Shown: positions 6,851-14,155, counted from the stretch's first letter. The stretch: DNA of 15,024 bases from Nitrospira sp. (GCA_015904055.1 JABMDE010000132.1:1-15024), one strand, 5' to 3'. Notes: generated by a model from the letters alone, not told the origin. A program made the numbers and translations.

Positions 6851-8881
6851 CTAGGGCTTGAGGGACAGGATGGTTTGGAGCATCTCGTCGGTCACCCTGA
6901 TCAAGCGCGATGCGGCCTCGAATCCGCGTTGAAACTTGATCATGTTGACGAGTTCTTCATCCACGGAGACGCCCGACACCTGGGCCCGAATCGTCTCGAT
7001 TTGATCCCGCAGGATTTCCTGGGCTTCGGTATCCCGGGTGGCGGCTTGCGCCGAGACACCCAGCGTCGCCGCAGTATTCCGATAGGCATCGTGCAGCGTC
7101 CCTGGTCCAAGATTCGAGAAACTGCGATGCTGCAACGCCACCAACGCCAGCATATTGGTGTTGTTGCCTGGAATGCCGGCCCTGAGCGATGAGGCCGCTA
7201 CTCCGGATGGATCGGACAGGGCGACAGCAAAGTCTTTTGCGGCATCGTCATACGTGTTGACCTGAAAGACGTCGCCGGCCGACGGCGTTCCGCTGATCGT
7301 CACACTGACTCCGTCAAAATTGAACGTGTGCGGACTGCCGTACGTGCCGGATGCGGCCGTGCTGACACCGGCCGCCAGGCCGAGTGACGCGGCGGCTGAA
7401 CCGCCGGTCACATTGACCGCGGATGTCGAACCGGCCGTGTTCGACGTAATCACAAACCGGCTTGTCGTCGTATCGTAGGCTACCGCGACGGTTTTTCCGG
7501 CAGCTTGCAGCGCCGCATCCGCGTTGATTTGCACCTGGATCTCGGCGGCGAGCGCCGCGCCGGAATCATACGCGCGCCCCGGTGCCGCTGCTCCAGCCAG
7601 CGTGATTGTGCCGGACGCAATGCCATCGACCGTCACCGCCAGCTGGTTGTTGACGCCGGTGACAATGGAGATCGGCTGATCGGCCGATGGAGCCGCAATG
7701 GCCGTACCCGAATAGTTTCCACGAATCGCCGATCCGGTCGTGCTGTCCACAATCGAATAGGCGGTGGAGGATGAAAACCGGATCTCGTAGTCATGAAAAC
7801 TCAATAAACTGTTTGCGGTAATCGATCCGGCCCCGACCACGCCCGTACCTTGATTGAGCGTATCGGCCCGGTGTGAGACCGCCAGCGGCCGGAAGAAGTC
7901 CTGGCCGGTTGAACCGTCCAGTCCATACCCTTGGCGATGAATATGATTGACGGCGTTCGTCAAGGTTGCGGCCAGCTGATCAAACGCCCGCTGCAACCCT
8001 CCGACCGTGGTATCGCGCAGATCCAGCAGGCTCCGTAACCGCCCGTTCGACACCAGCGTGTCGATATTGAGAATTCTGGTTCCTCCGGTCGAATATCCGA
8101 CCGACAGTAACCCTTCATTTTCGGCATCCTCTACCGCGGCAAGATTGAGGACGGTCTGACCGTCCACTAATACCTGCCCGCGTGCGGCAAACACTGACAC
8201 AGCTCCGGTACTGGATTCGATGGTGGTGAGGTCGATCCGTGTGGCCAGATCATTGATGACCGACTCCCGCTGATCCCGCAGATCGTTGGCATTCTGGCCT
8301 GAGAGCTCTGCCGTCACGATTTTTTCATTCAGTTCGGCGATCTGATGAGACAGGCTGTTGATTTCGGTGACGGTTTGCCTGACTTGAAAATTGAGCGATC
8401 CGCGGGCACTGGCCAGATCCGACGCCGCTTGATTGAGGCTGGACGCAAGTTGCGCGGCATTCGCCAGAAGAACGGATCGGGCCGCGCGCTCTCCCGGATT
8501 GGTCGACACATCCTGAAGCCCTTGGAAGAGGTCGTTCAATCTGGCTGCGATACCCTGGTTGTTGCTGTCGCCATAGATATTCTGCAGTCTGGACAATTCG
8601 TCCCTGGTGACCGACAGACGCCCGAGATTCTGTCGAGACACCGTCAGCTGCTGATTGACAAACCGGTCTACATACCGGCGGATGGATGTCGCATGCACGC
8701 CGGTTCCGATCATGCCGGGCTGGCCGTAGCCCGGAGGACGCTCCGTCAGGACCGCCTCCTGCCGGGAATATCCGGGGGTATTGACGTTGGCCACGTTGTG
8801 TCCCGTCACCGTCAATGCCAACTGGGACGTGTTCAGGGCGCTCTTTGCAATATCAAAGAGCGAATTGATGCCGCCGCTCAT
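6851..8881 (-). CDS. flgK: Flagellar hook-associated protein 1 (FlgK)
   Basis: First junction protein on the hook tip, 676 residues. The N-terminus carries the rod/hook family mark (GHNVANVNTPGYSRQEAVL, about 27-45), and the C-terminus has VDEELVNMIKFQRGFEAASR (640-659), which pairs with the N-terminal helix in the coiled core. The D1 helices cover about 90-210. The variable outer part (about 360-545) contains module A (363-383, HDYEIRFSSSTAYSIVDSTT), module B (404-507, a flagellin-IN-like repeat ending GGSAAASLGLAAG) and module C (516-541, FNFDGVSVTISGTPSAGDVF). These also occur in FlgL in a different order. It starts two bases after the flgN stop, with an AAGGG site inside the end of flgN, so chaperone and client are translated together. 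Confidence 0.97.
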   Translation of the reverse strand: MSGGINSLFDIAKSALNTSQLALTVTGHNVANVNTPGYSRQEAVLTERPPGYGQPGMIGTGVHATSIRRYVDRFVNQQLTVSRQNLGRLSVTRDELSRLQNIYGDSNNQGIAARLNDLFQGLQDVSTNPGERAARSVLLANAAQLASSLNQAASDLASARGSLNFQVRQTVTEINSLSHQIAELNEKIVTAELSGQNANDLRDQRESVINDLATRIDLTTIESSTGAVSVFAARGQVLVDGQTVLNLAAVEDAENEGLLSVGYSTGGTRILNIDTLVSNGRLRSLLDLRDTTVGGLQRAFDQLAATLTNAVNHIHRQGYGLDGSTGQDFFRPLAVSHRADTLNQGTGVVGAGSITANSLLSFHDYEIRFSSSTAYSIVDSTTGSAIRGNYSGTAIAAPSADQPISIVTGVNNQLAVTVDGIASGTITLAGAAAPGRAYDSGAALAAEIQVQINADAALQAAGKTVAVAYDTTTSRFVITSNTAGSTSAVNVTGGSAAASLGLAAGVSTAASGTYGSPHTFNFDGVSVTISGTPSAGDVFQVNTYDDAAKDFAVALSDPSGVAASSLRAGIPGNNTNMLALVALQHRSFSNLGPGTLHDAYRNTAATLGVSAQAATRDTEAQEILRDQIETIRAQVSGVSVDEELVNMIKFQRGFEAASRLIRVTDEMLQTILSLKP
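7259..7795 (-). repeat. FlgK outer-domain modules shared with FlgL
   Basis: Module A at 7795-7733, B at 7672-7361 and C at 7336-7259, in the order A-B-C. In FlgL the order is B-A-A-C-C. Short patches are identical at DNA level (15 bases at 7736-7750), but most codons differ in third position. This points to an old duplication or exchange, or to shared ancestry, rather than a recent copy. Confidence 0.6.
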
Positions 8882-8883
8882 AG

Positions 8884-9396
8884 TTACCCTTGCTGATGAA
8901 TAAGGAGGTTTGCGTTCGTAGCCCGTGAGTGTTGCCCCTCCCCGTTATAGACATCGAACCCCGGCGCAACTGCGGCACCGGCCGACAGCGCCTGATCGAG
9001 CACTCCCCGGATTCCCTCAATCAGCACCACGTTGTGTTTGATCTCCGCACGAACCGTCTTCACCGTTGACACGAATGAATTGTATCGCTCCTGCAAGCCG
9101 ATCGATTCAGATGCCGCCAGCCGATCGATCACACCCTGGATTGTGGTCGCTGGATCGAAGGCGTGCTGCACAGCAATCTGCTGCACCAGCACCTCGCGTT
9201 CCTGCGCAAGCGCCTGGAGAGACTCCAGGACCACTAACCGTTTGCAGTTGATGGGATGGAACTCGGTCACGGCAAGGTTGCGAATAGCGGCGCGCTCTTC
9301 TAGGACCGTCTCCAAGAGCGCATGACACGCCGCCCCTTCACGGTCGAGGAGCCGGCAGAGTGCGGGAATCGTGGGCGTGAGCGTTCTTACGGACAT
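8884..9396 (-). CDS. flgN: FlgN-family flagellar export chaperone
   Basis: Small helical cytoplasmic chaperone (170 residues with the chosen start) that in the known family escorts FlgK and FlgL to the export gate. The sequence is weakly conserved. The call rests on the all-helical pattern (LCRLLDREGAACHALLETVL...LVVLESLQALAQEREVLVQQ), the length and the position directly before flgK and after flgM. An ATG six codons upstream (9414) has no ribosome binding site. The ATG at 9396 has AAGGAG five bases before it and is preferred. The C-terminal tail from about residue 140 looks disordered, as usual for FlgN. Confidence 0.85.
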   Translation of the reverse strand: MSVRTLTPTIPALCRLLDREGAACHALLETVLEERAAIRNLAVTEFHPINCKRLVVLESLQALAQEREVLVQQIAVQHAFDPATTIQGVIDRLAASESIGLQERYNSFVSTVKTVRAEIKHNVVLIEGIRGVLDQALSAGAAVAPGFDVYNGEGQHSRATNANLLIHQQG

Positions 9397-9447
9397 ACGG
9401 GCTCCTTGCGACATTGCATGGGACTCTGCCTGTGGCCCTTCCAGGCA

Positions 9448-9464
9448 TCGCGCATGGAGCGCGA
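9448..9464. other. Perfect hairpin in the flgM-flgN gap
   Basis: TCGCGC (9448-9453) and GCGCGA (9459-9464) form a 6-bp stem around ATGGA. It lies in the 83-base gap between flgM and flgN and is preceded on the transcript by a run of seven C. No U-run follows, so termination is unlikely. It may stabilise or separate the flgM message from the flgN-flgK-flgL message. Confidence 0.35.
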
Positions 9465-9479
9465 AGGGGGGGCCCTACC

Positions 9480-9785
9480 TTACAAAACGGCGTCCGTCAG
9501 TACCTGCGTGATGAGCGCGTCCCCTACCTTCCGTCCACTGACATCGTAGGTTCCGTTCTCGATCGCCTGCCGGATCTGCTCGAGGCGTTCGCTTCGAGCC
9601 TGATCGGGCTCGTGCGCCAACGCTTGGATCCGCTGTAACTCCTTGGCCTGTTGGGAAATGTGGACCTGATCCTTCTCGGCCTCTTTGCGAGAGGGTGAAG
9701 ACTTGGCGCCGACGACATCGGCATCCTGTACCCCCAGCAACAGCTTGGCCAAATGATCCGCTTTCCCGTGACCTGAAATCTGCAT
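9480..9785 (-). CDS. flgM: Anti-sigma-28 factor FlgM
   Basis: Negative regulator of the flagellar sigma factor FliA. It holds sigma-28 until the hook is finished, and is then exported, releasing late gene expression. Seen: KDQVHISQQAKELQRI (38-53, usual form D.V.IS..A..l) and the C-terminal sigma-binding part with ERLEQIRQAIENGTYDVSG (66-84) followed by VGDALI. Length 101 fits the family. GGAAGGAG seven bases before the ATG is the best ribosome binding site in the block. The 91-base gap before it carries its own candidate promoter and a perfect palindrome. In enteric bacteria flgM likewise has both read-through and its own sigma-28 promoter. Confidence 0.95.
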   Translation of the reverse strand: MQISGHGKADHLAKLLLGVQDADVVGAKSSPSRKEAEKDQVHISQQAKELQRIQALAHEPDQARSERLEQIRQAIENGTYDVSGRKVGDALITQVLTDAVL

Positions 9786-9851
9786 ATCCCTACTCCTTCC
9801 GCTCGTCTCTCATCTTCTGGAACATCCTCGACACTGGCATATTGCAGTTGT

Positions 9852-9864
9852 ACCTCGTCGAGGT
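9852..9864. promoter_or_regulatory. Perfect 13-bp palindrome at the predicted flgM start point
   Basis: ACCTCG-T-CGAGGT, six-base arms around one central base. It lies two bases downstream of the candidate sigma-28 -10 box (9867-9874), where transcription would begin (about 9859). A regulator bound here would block initiation. It could also form a short RNA stem at the 5' end. No known operator family was recognised. Confidence 0.35.
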
Positions 9865-9866
9865 CT

Positions 9867-9894
9867 GTATCGGTTCTCACCGGTCTGAACTTGA
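9867..9894 (-). promoter_or_regulatory. Sigma-28-like promoter for flgM
   Basis: The minus strand reads TCAAGTTC, 12 bases, ACCGATAC: 6 of 8 to the -35 consensus and 6 of 8 to the -10, with the spacer one base longer than ideal. It resembles the csrA promoter (TCAAGTCC...GCCGATAG), which strengthens both. It overlaps the last codons of flgJ and would yield an mRNA with a leader of about 75 bases before flgM. Confidence 0.45.
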
Positions 9895-10293
9895 GGGCTC
9901 AGCCGGCGGTAACACAAAATATTTCTCTGCATGCTCCTGAACCATCCTGGTAATGCCGATCCCTCCGGACTCCGCCCCACGCTGCCCGATTTCCTGGTCG
10001 TAAAACGAGTGGAAATAGGCGCCTTGGGTATTCACGATCGCACCTTGCGGTACGGTTTCCCTCATAACTTTCAATAGATAGGAGATGAAATAGGCTTCAA
10101 ACTGCCGGCCGGCTTCAACCAGCTGTTTCCGTGCCGCGGCCGGATCCTGAGGAGTCGCTGTACGGGCTATTGCCCCTTTGCCAAGGCCCGGCGCCAACGG
10201 GACTCCAGGCTCAAAGCCGACCGGGCTGTCGCCAGCCCTATATAATGGTAATGCATTGATCGAATTGTGCCGGTCCTGGACTGGATACACCAT
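9877..10293 (-). CDS. flgJ: Rod-binding protein, FlgJ N-terminal type
   Basis: 138-residue rod-assembly cap/scaffold protein of the FlgJ N-terminal family. Seen: QFEAYFISYLLKVMRETVP (64-82) and GGIGITRMV (110-118), the two conserved blocks. The C-terminal muramidase domain of enterobacterial FlgJ is absent; single-domain forms are common outside gammaproteobacteria, and a separate peptidoglycan hydrolase is then expected elsewhere. The first 50 residues are Pro/Gly-rich and probably unstructured. The ATG is preceded by AAAGGAA nine bases upstream and begins 16 bases after flgI. Confidence 0.9.
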   Translation of the reverse strand: MVYPVQDRHNSINALPLYRAGDSPVGFEPGVPLAPGLGKGAIARTATPQDPAAARKQLVEAGRQFEAYFISYLLKVMRETVPQGAIVNTQGAYFHSFYDQEIGQRGAESGGIGITRMVQEHAEKYFVLPPAEPSSSDR

Positions 10294-10309
10294 GGGTAGC
10301 GGTTCCTTT

Positions 10310-11710
10310 CTACATCACTTCGAGCTTCGCCTGCAGCGCTCCGGATGACTGAAGCGCTGAAAGAATCGCGACCAGATCGCGCGGGGTTACCCCCACGGCA
10401 TTGAGTGCACGTACGACGTCGCCCAGGGTGACGGTCTGATCGACCACGACGAGGCGCGACTCCTGTTCCTTCACTTCAGTTTGAACATCCGGGGTGACGA
10501 CCGTTTGTCCGGTCGTCGATCCGACCACCGGTGCCGGCGGCTGAGACACATTCAGCGTATTCTTCACGGAGATCGTCAGATTGCCGTGAGAAATCGCGCA
10601 GGTCGAGATACGGACATGCTCTCCCAGTACGACCGTCCCGGTCCGCTCATTGACCACGATTTTCGCCGCCGCGTCGACGGCCACATCCAGACCTTCGATT
10701 GACGCAATATATTCGACGACACGACCCAGATAGCCCGATGGAATCGTCGCTTTGACGGAGCCGGAATTGACGGCCATGGCGCTCCCCTTCCCATATGCGC
10801 CCTCAATTGCTTCGGCTGTACGAATCGCGGTGGTAAAGTCCGGCTGCCGGAGCAGCACGGACACGGTCTCCCATGCATCGATATTGACGAGGAGTTCCCG
10901 TTCAATGATGGCACCGCCAGGCACGAACCCCGCCACCTGATGATTCTTGGTGACCGTCGCTCCTCCCGGCCCGCCTGTCCCGCCAAGAAAGCCTCCGATC
11001 GAGACCGGCCCTTGCGCCACGGCAAAGACTTGTTGGTTGGCGGCTTTCAAGGGAGTCAGCAACAACGTGCCGCCTTGAAGACTCTTGGCGTTCGCCATTG
11101 AGGAGACGACCGCGTCAAGCGTCATGCCCGGCTTGGAGAAGGGAGGCAGCTTGGCCGTCACCATCACCGACGCGATATTTCTGGTCAGCAGCTGAATCGG
11201 ATCGATCACCAGATTGACGCCCATTTTATTCAACATGGACATCATCGCCTGAATCGTGAACTGTCCGCCGATGACTTGATCGCCGGTGCGATCCAACCCG
11301 ACCACGAGACCGTACCCGATCAGCTGGTTTTCACGCACGCCTTCGATTGCGCCGATATCCTTGATCCTCACCGCATCGGCTGTCATCGGGAAGAGTACGC
11401 AGCCGGCCAGCACGATCGGCAATACCAGGCTCAATGCCTGTGTGGACCGGCTTGGCTGCGATGTGCGCGGCTTCCGGACCAACGAGAAGAGACGAGACAA
11501 CCAGCTCGGTTCCGAGTCCGGTTGCTGAAGGACTGTACGGGGTGAATGATCCAGTGGAAGCCATCGCGCACGGTTGGCGAACGAAGGCGGGTTATACTCG
11601 GCCCGCCGAACTACACCACTGCTCACCATCATCTGTATGGACAACACGTCCATGTGTGTTCGCCAGAACATCTTGTTGGGAAGCGCTGTGCGTTTCTGTG
11701 ATATCGCCAC
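10310..11710 (-). CDS. flgI: Flagellar P-ring protein FlgI with long pre-sequence
   Basis: Periplasmic P-ring subunit. The mature part (about 353 residues, normal size) starts VRIKDIGAIEGVRENQLIGY, followed by YGLVVGLDRTGD and the conserved C-terminal half (VVVNERTGTVVLGEHVRIS, TLGDVVRALNAVGVTPRDL). The start is unusual. The frame opens at a TTG at 11740, but the best start is GTG at 11710, with AGAGGGG five bases upstream, right after the flgH stop (11722). That gives 466 residues and puts 113 before the mature end. Only the last 35 or so of these (VRKPRTSQPSRS, hydrophobic ALSLVLPIVLAGCVLF, then PMTADA) look like a signal peptide. TTG codons at 11500 and 11479 would give ordinary signal lengths but have no ribosome binding site. 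The signal contains LAGC, a chance or real lipobox. Identity is certain; the start is not. Confidence 0.9.
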   Translation of the reverse strand: MAISQKRTALPNKMFWRTHMDVLSIQMMVSSGVVRRAEYNPPSFANRARWLPLDHSPRTVLQQPDSEPSWLSRLFSLVRKPRTSQPSRSTQALSLVLPIVLAGCVLFPMTADAVRIKDIGAIEGVRENQLIGYGLVVGLDRTGDQVIGGQFTIQAMMSMLNKMGVNLVIDPIQLLTRNIASVMVTAKLPPFSKPGMTLDAVVSSMANAKSLQGGTLLLTPLKAANQQVFAVAQGPVSIGGFLGGTGGPGGATVTKNHQVAGFVPGGAIIERELLVNIDAWETVSVLLRQPDFTTAIRTAEAIEGAYGKGSAMAVNSGSVKATIPSGYLGRVVEYIASIEGLDVAVDAAAKIVVNERTGTVVLGEHVRISTCAISHGNLTISVKNTLNVSQPPAPVVGSTTGQTVVTPDVQTEVKEQESRLVVVDQTVTLGDVVRALNAVGVTPRDLVAILSALQSSGALQAKLEVM

Positions 11711-11721
11711 AAATTCCCCTC

Positions 11722-12447
11722 TCAGAATGGATAGATCCAATCCAGAATACGGATAAACCAGCCCGGCCGCTGGACATCATCCAGTACGCCGAGACCGGCA
11801 TACTCGATCTTGGCATCTGCAATCGCGGACGACAGCACGGTGTTCTTCGTATCGACATCGACCCGGCGCACAATCCCCCCGATCGTCATCAGCTGTTTCT
11901 CGCTATTGACGGACACTTCACGCCGGCCTTCGATGCGAAGATCCCCGTTCGGCAGGACTTCGGTGACAATGACGGAAATCGTGCCGGTCAAAGTGCCTTC
12001 GCGGCTGGTCGCACCCTTCCCGCCGAACTTGGTATTCGCTTGGCCGTCGATGCCGAATCCACGGCGAGTCTCGTCACTGACCCGGATTCCGGGCAAGCCC
12101 AGATAACCCATGCCGCTTCCGACCAGCCGGTTCTGAATCGTGGACTCGCGTTGCGCCGCGGTATCGGCCGACTTCGACCCTTTGTGATTTTCGACGATCT
12201 TTACCGTGAGAATATCCCCGGCCCGCATCGCGCGGAGATCCTCATAGAGATACGCGCGCCCGTTTTCTTCCTGCCAGAGCGACCCGACCGTTTTGGGTGG
12301 GGGGAGCGGAGGAACCACGATACGGCTTGATACACTGGGAGGACTGAAACAGCCGCCGAGCAGAAGCATCATGAGACCCAACTGAATCCACGTGAGGCTC
12401 AGGTCAAGGTTCAGGCTGAGCATAGGATGGATTGCCGATCGATACAT
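11722..12447 (-). CDS. flgH: Flagellar L-ring lipoprotein FlgH
   Basis: Outer-membrane L-ring subunit. Marks: lipobox LLGGC (lipidated Cys33 with this start), GSLWQEENGRAYLYEDLRA, AGDILTVKIVENHKGSKSAD, EVLPNGDLRIEGRREV, GIVRRVDVDTKNTVLSSAIAD and the end GWFIRILDWIYPF. Three ATG starts are possible. 12495 follows the flgA stop by four bases, but its AAGGA is only one base away and it would give an acidic leader with repeated Glu. 12447 has TTGAGGGATCG before it and a suitable signal peptide (MYRSAIHP, then hydrophobic). 12423 has no ribosome binding site. I chose 12447. The region encoding both the upstream leader and the first part of the signal peptide is a nested inverted-repeat element, so the native N-terminus may have been altered by it. 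The stop leads directly into the flgI ribosome binding site. Confidence 0.93.
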   Translation of the reverse strand: MYRSAIHPMLSLNLDLSLTWIQLGLMMLLLGGCFSPPSVSSRIVVPPLPPPKTVGSLWQEENGRAYLYEDLRAMRAGDILTVKIVENHKGSKSADTAAQRESTIQNRLVGSGMGYLGLPGIRVSDETRRGFGIDGQANTKFGGKGATSREGTLTGTISVIVTEVLPNGDLRIEGRREVSVNSEKQLMTIGGIVRRVDVDTKNTVLSSAIADAKIEYAGLGVLDDVQRPGWFIRILDWIYPF

Positions 12448-12480
12448 CGATCCCTCAACCTTAGCCTCAACCTCAGCCTG
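12394..12480. repeat. Inverted hexamer-repeat element across the flgH start
   Basis: Two 27-base arms (12394-12420 and 12454-12480) are inverted copies with 20 of 27 Watson-Crick pairs and three more wobble pairs as RNA. Each arm is made of four to five degenerate tandem hexamers of type AGGYTN (AGGCTG, AGGTTG, AGGCTA, AGGTTG). The 33-base centre contains the two internal flgH ATG codons and a second perfect palindrome. Read as protein, the arms give QAEVEAKVEG and LSLNLDLSLT, dipeptide repeats that have no place in FlgH. It resembles an intergenic palindromic repeat that has landed on a gene start. Confidence 0.6.
12437..12452. promoter_or_regulatory. Perfect 16-bp palindrome enclosing the flgH ATG
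   Basis: GATCGAT-AC-ATCGATC, seven-base arms around two bases, sits one base inside the right arm of the larger inverted repeat. The preferred flgH start codon (12445-12447) is in it. In RNA it would fold into a tight hairpin hiding the start codon. Confidence 0.45.
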
Positions 12481-12499
12481 CTCGCTCTTCAGCATTTCC

Positions 12500-13294
12500 T
12501 TAGAACTCCACCTGCACGAGTCCCGGCCCGACGATCTTTGCCTGGAGTTCCCTGCCAGAATCCTGATTGCTCACCATGATGGTTTGACCGACGCGACCGC
12601 TCGATTTCGTCACTCCATAGGCTTGAATCGACAGTCCGCCCCGCTTCGCTTCGATCATGACCCGATCACCTTTCTTGACCAGAACCGGCGCTTTCAAAAA
12701 TCCTGTACGAAACGGGACATCAGCCGGGAGCGGGCGTGCCGCGCTCTTACCGATCACCTCTTCCCGATCGGTCATAAAGGGATGGGACAACTGGTGCGTA
12801 CGCATGCGCACCGTCTTCAAATCCTGGCCATCGATGATTTCATCGGATTTCAAGGACCGATTTGGAGCAAGCGCATCGATCATCGCCGCCACATCAGCCA
12901 ATACCTCGACGGTGTTCCAGGATTTCCCATTCACATTCACTGCCATCTGAAACATGCGGCGCCCCAGCCTCTCGTCGTTCGACACAGGAATGACATGCAG
13001 TTCCATGTCTCCCGACGGAACTTTGATCGGCTCGGAAGGGTCCAATACCGTCACCTGCACGTCTTTCACTTTGCGGCCCCACTCGGCTTCCAGATAGCCG
13101 CGAATCGTCTTGGTGAGCAGATCACCGGAGATCTCGCGCTCGGCAGGGCGAGTGGCGCCGCCCTCATGGGAACGATGGCCCGGAGCGGCCAGCGAAACCG
13201 GCATCGCCTCTGAACGACCCGCCTCCGCCGACGTCACACTCCCTAACGTCGCACTGAGCAGGAACAGCACTGACACAAGATGAAATCGACTCAT
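12500..13294 (-). CDS. flgA: Flagellar P-ring assembly chaperone FlgA
   Basis: Periplasmic chaperone that assists FlgI polymerisation into the P-ring. A Sec signal is clear (MSRFHLVSVLFLLSATLGSV, cleavage near TSAEA, about residue 25). A variable segment and a region around 55-130 precede the SAF-type domain (about 140-200, with ALAPNRSLKSDEIIDGQDLK). The conserved C-terminal part has APVLVKKGDRVMIEAKRGGL and ends GPGLVQVEF. Length 264 is at the upper end for the family. The ATG has GAGGGAG immediately upstream, in the 15-base gap after flgG. Placing flgA between flgG and flgH-flgI puts the chaperone beside its ring subunit. Confidence 0.93.
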   Translation of the reverse strand: MSRFHLVSVLFLLSATLGSVTSAEAGRSEAMPVSLAAPGHRSHEGGATRPAEREISGDLLTKTIRGYLEAEWGRKVKDVQVTVLDPSEPIKVPSGDMELHVIPVSNDERLGRRMFQMAVNVNGKSWNTVEVLADVAAMIDALAPNRSLKSDEIIDGQDLKTVRMRTHQLSHPFMTDREEVIGKSAARPLPADVPFRTGFLKAPVLVKKGDRVMIEAKRGGLSIQAYGVTKSSGRVGQTIMVSNQDSGRELQAKIVGPGLVQVEF

Positions 13295-13309
13295 GGCTCC
13301 CTCTTCTCG

Positions 13310-14101
13310 TTACCGTCTGAGATTGTTGGCAATGGCCATCATTTCATCGGACGCTTGGATCGTCTTGGAGTTGATCTCATAACTGCGTTGCGCGATGATC
13401 ATGTTGACCATTTCTTCCGCCAGATTGACGTTCGAGCTTTCCAGGAATCCCTGCTGAATCGTGCCGAATCCGGTGGAAAACCCGCCGGTTCCCTGTGTAG
13501 GCGGACCGGACGCAAAACTGTCGATGAACAGATTATTCCCCATCGCCACCAGACCCGACGGATTGTCGAAACGCGTCAATTGAATCTGTCCGACCTGTGA
13601 CGCCTGCGTCACGCCAGGCAGCAGCACAGAGACGGTGCCGTCCTGGCCAATATCGACCTTCAAGGCGCCGGACGGAATCGTGATGACAGGATTCAGCAGA
13701 TCACCGTCACCGGTGACGACATTGCCCACGTTGTCCCGCTTGAACGATCCGTTTCTGGTGTACATGATGGTGCCGTCCGAACGGGATACTTGAAAAAACC
13801 CCGGGCCATCGATGGCCAAATCGAGCTCATTGTTCGTCTGACGCATATTCCCCTGGAGCCACTCCTTCGCAACCGTCGTAGGCCGTACACCGGCGCCGAC
13901 TTGGATACCGACAGGAAAGACCCCGACGTTCGACGCATTCGTGCCGGGAAGCCGCTGAATCTGGTACAGCAGATCGGCAAACTCCGCCCGGCTGCGCTTG
14001 AACGAGTTCGTATTGACGTTCGCAAGATTATGCGCAACCGTATCGACGTTGATCTGCTGGGCTGTCATTCCGGTCGCCGCCGTCCACATTGCTCGAATCA
14101 T
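13310..14101 (-). CDS. flgG: Flagellar distal rod protein FlgG
   Basis: Distal rod subunit, 263 residues, standard length. The N-terminal rod family motif NLANVNTNSFKRSRAEFADL (25-44) and the C-terminal SNVNLAEEMVNMIIAQRSYE (223-242) are both intact. The middle has GPGFFQV and TRNGSFKRD. The ATG is preceded by GGGAGGG. It follows flgF by 68 bases, the widest gap among the rod and ring genes. That gap holds a 7-base inverted repeat whose second half reaches the ribosome binding site. Confidence 0.97.
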   Translation of the reverse strand: MIRAMWTAATGMTAQQINVDTVAHNLANVNTNSFKRSRAEFADLLYQIQRLPGTNASNVGVFPVGIQVGAGVRPTTVAKEWLQGNMRQTNNELDLAIDGPGFFQVSRSDGTIMYTRNGSFKRDNVGNVVTGDGDLLNPVITIPSGALKVDIGQDGTVSVLLPGVTQASQVGQIQLTRFDNPSGLVAMGNNLFIDSFASGPPTQGTGGFSTGFGTIQQGFLESSNVNLAEEMVNMIIAQRSYEINSKTIQASDEMMAIANNLRR

Positions 14102-14155
14102 AGAATCCCTCCCGCGTCCCTCATCATTTGCAAAGCAACTCTCAACTCGGATTCT
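14102..14155 (-). promoter_or_regulatory. Inverted repeat that could fold over the flgG ribosome binding site
   Basis: AGAATCC (14102-14108) and GGATTCT (14149-14155) are exact inverted copies, 40 bases apart. In the transcript the second arm touches the GGGAGGG site and ends at the base before the flgG ATG. Such a fold could tune FlgG relative to FlgF. Seven bases with a long loop is weak evidence. Confidence 0.2.

Noticed and set aside
9466..9472. Run of seven G as a phase-variable tract
   Set aside because: It lies in the flgM-flgN gap, not in a coding frame or between promoter boxes, so slippage would have no clear effect.
9524..9880. 118-residue minus-strand frame over flgM and its leader
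   Set aside because: It overlaps FlgM in another frame, and FlgM has the family motifs and the strong AAGGAG site.
11590..11615. GCCGAGTATAA before the FlgI signal peptide as a sigma-28 -10 box
   Set aside because: Three inserted bases compared with GCCGATAA and no -35 match at the right distance.
11434..13213. Two long plus-strand frames (about 298 and 273 residues) over flgH and flgA
   Set aside because: Antisense shadows of FlgH and FlgA, which have clear conserved motifs and ribosome binding sites.
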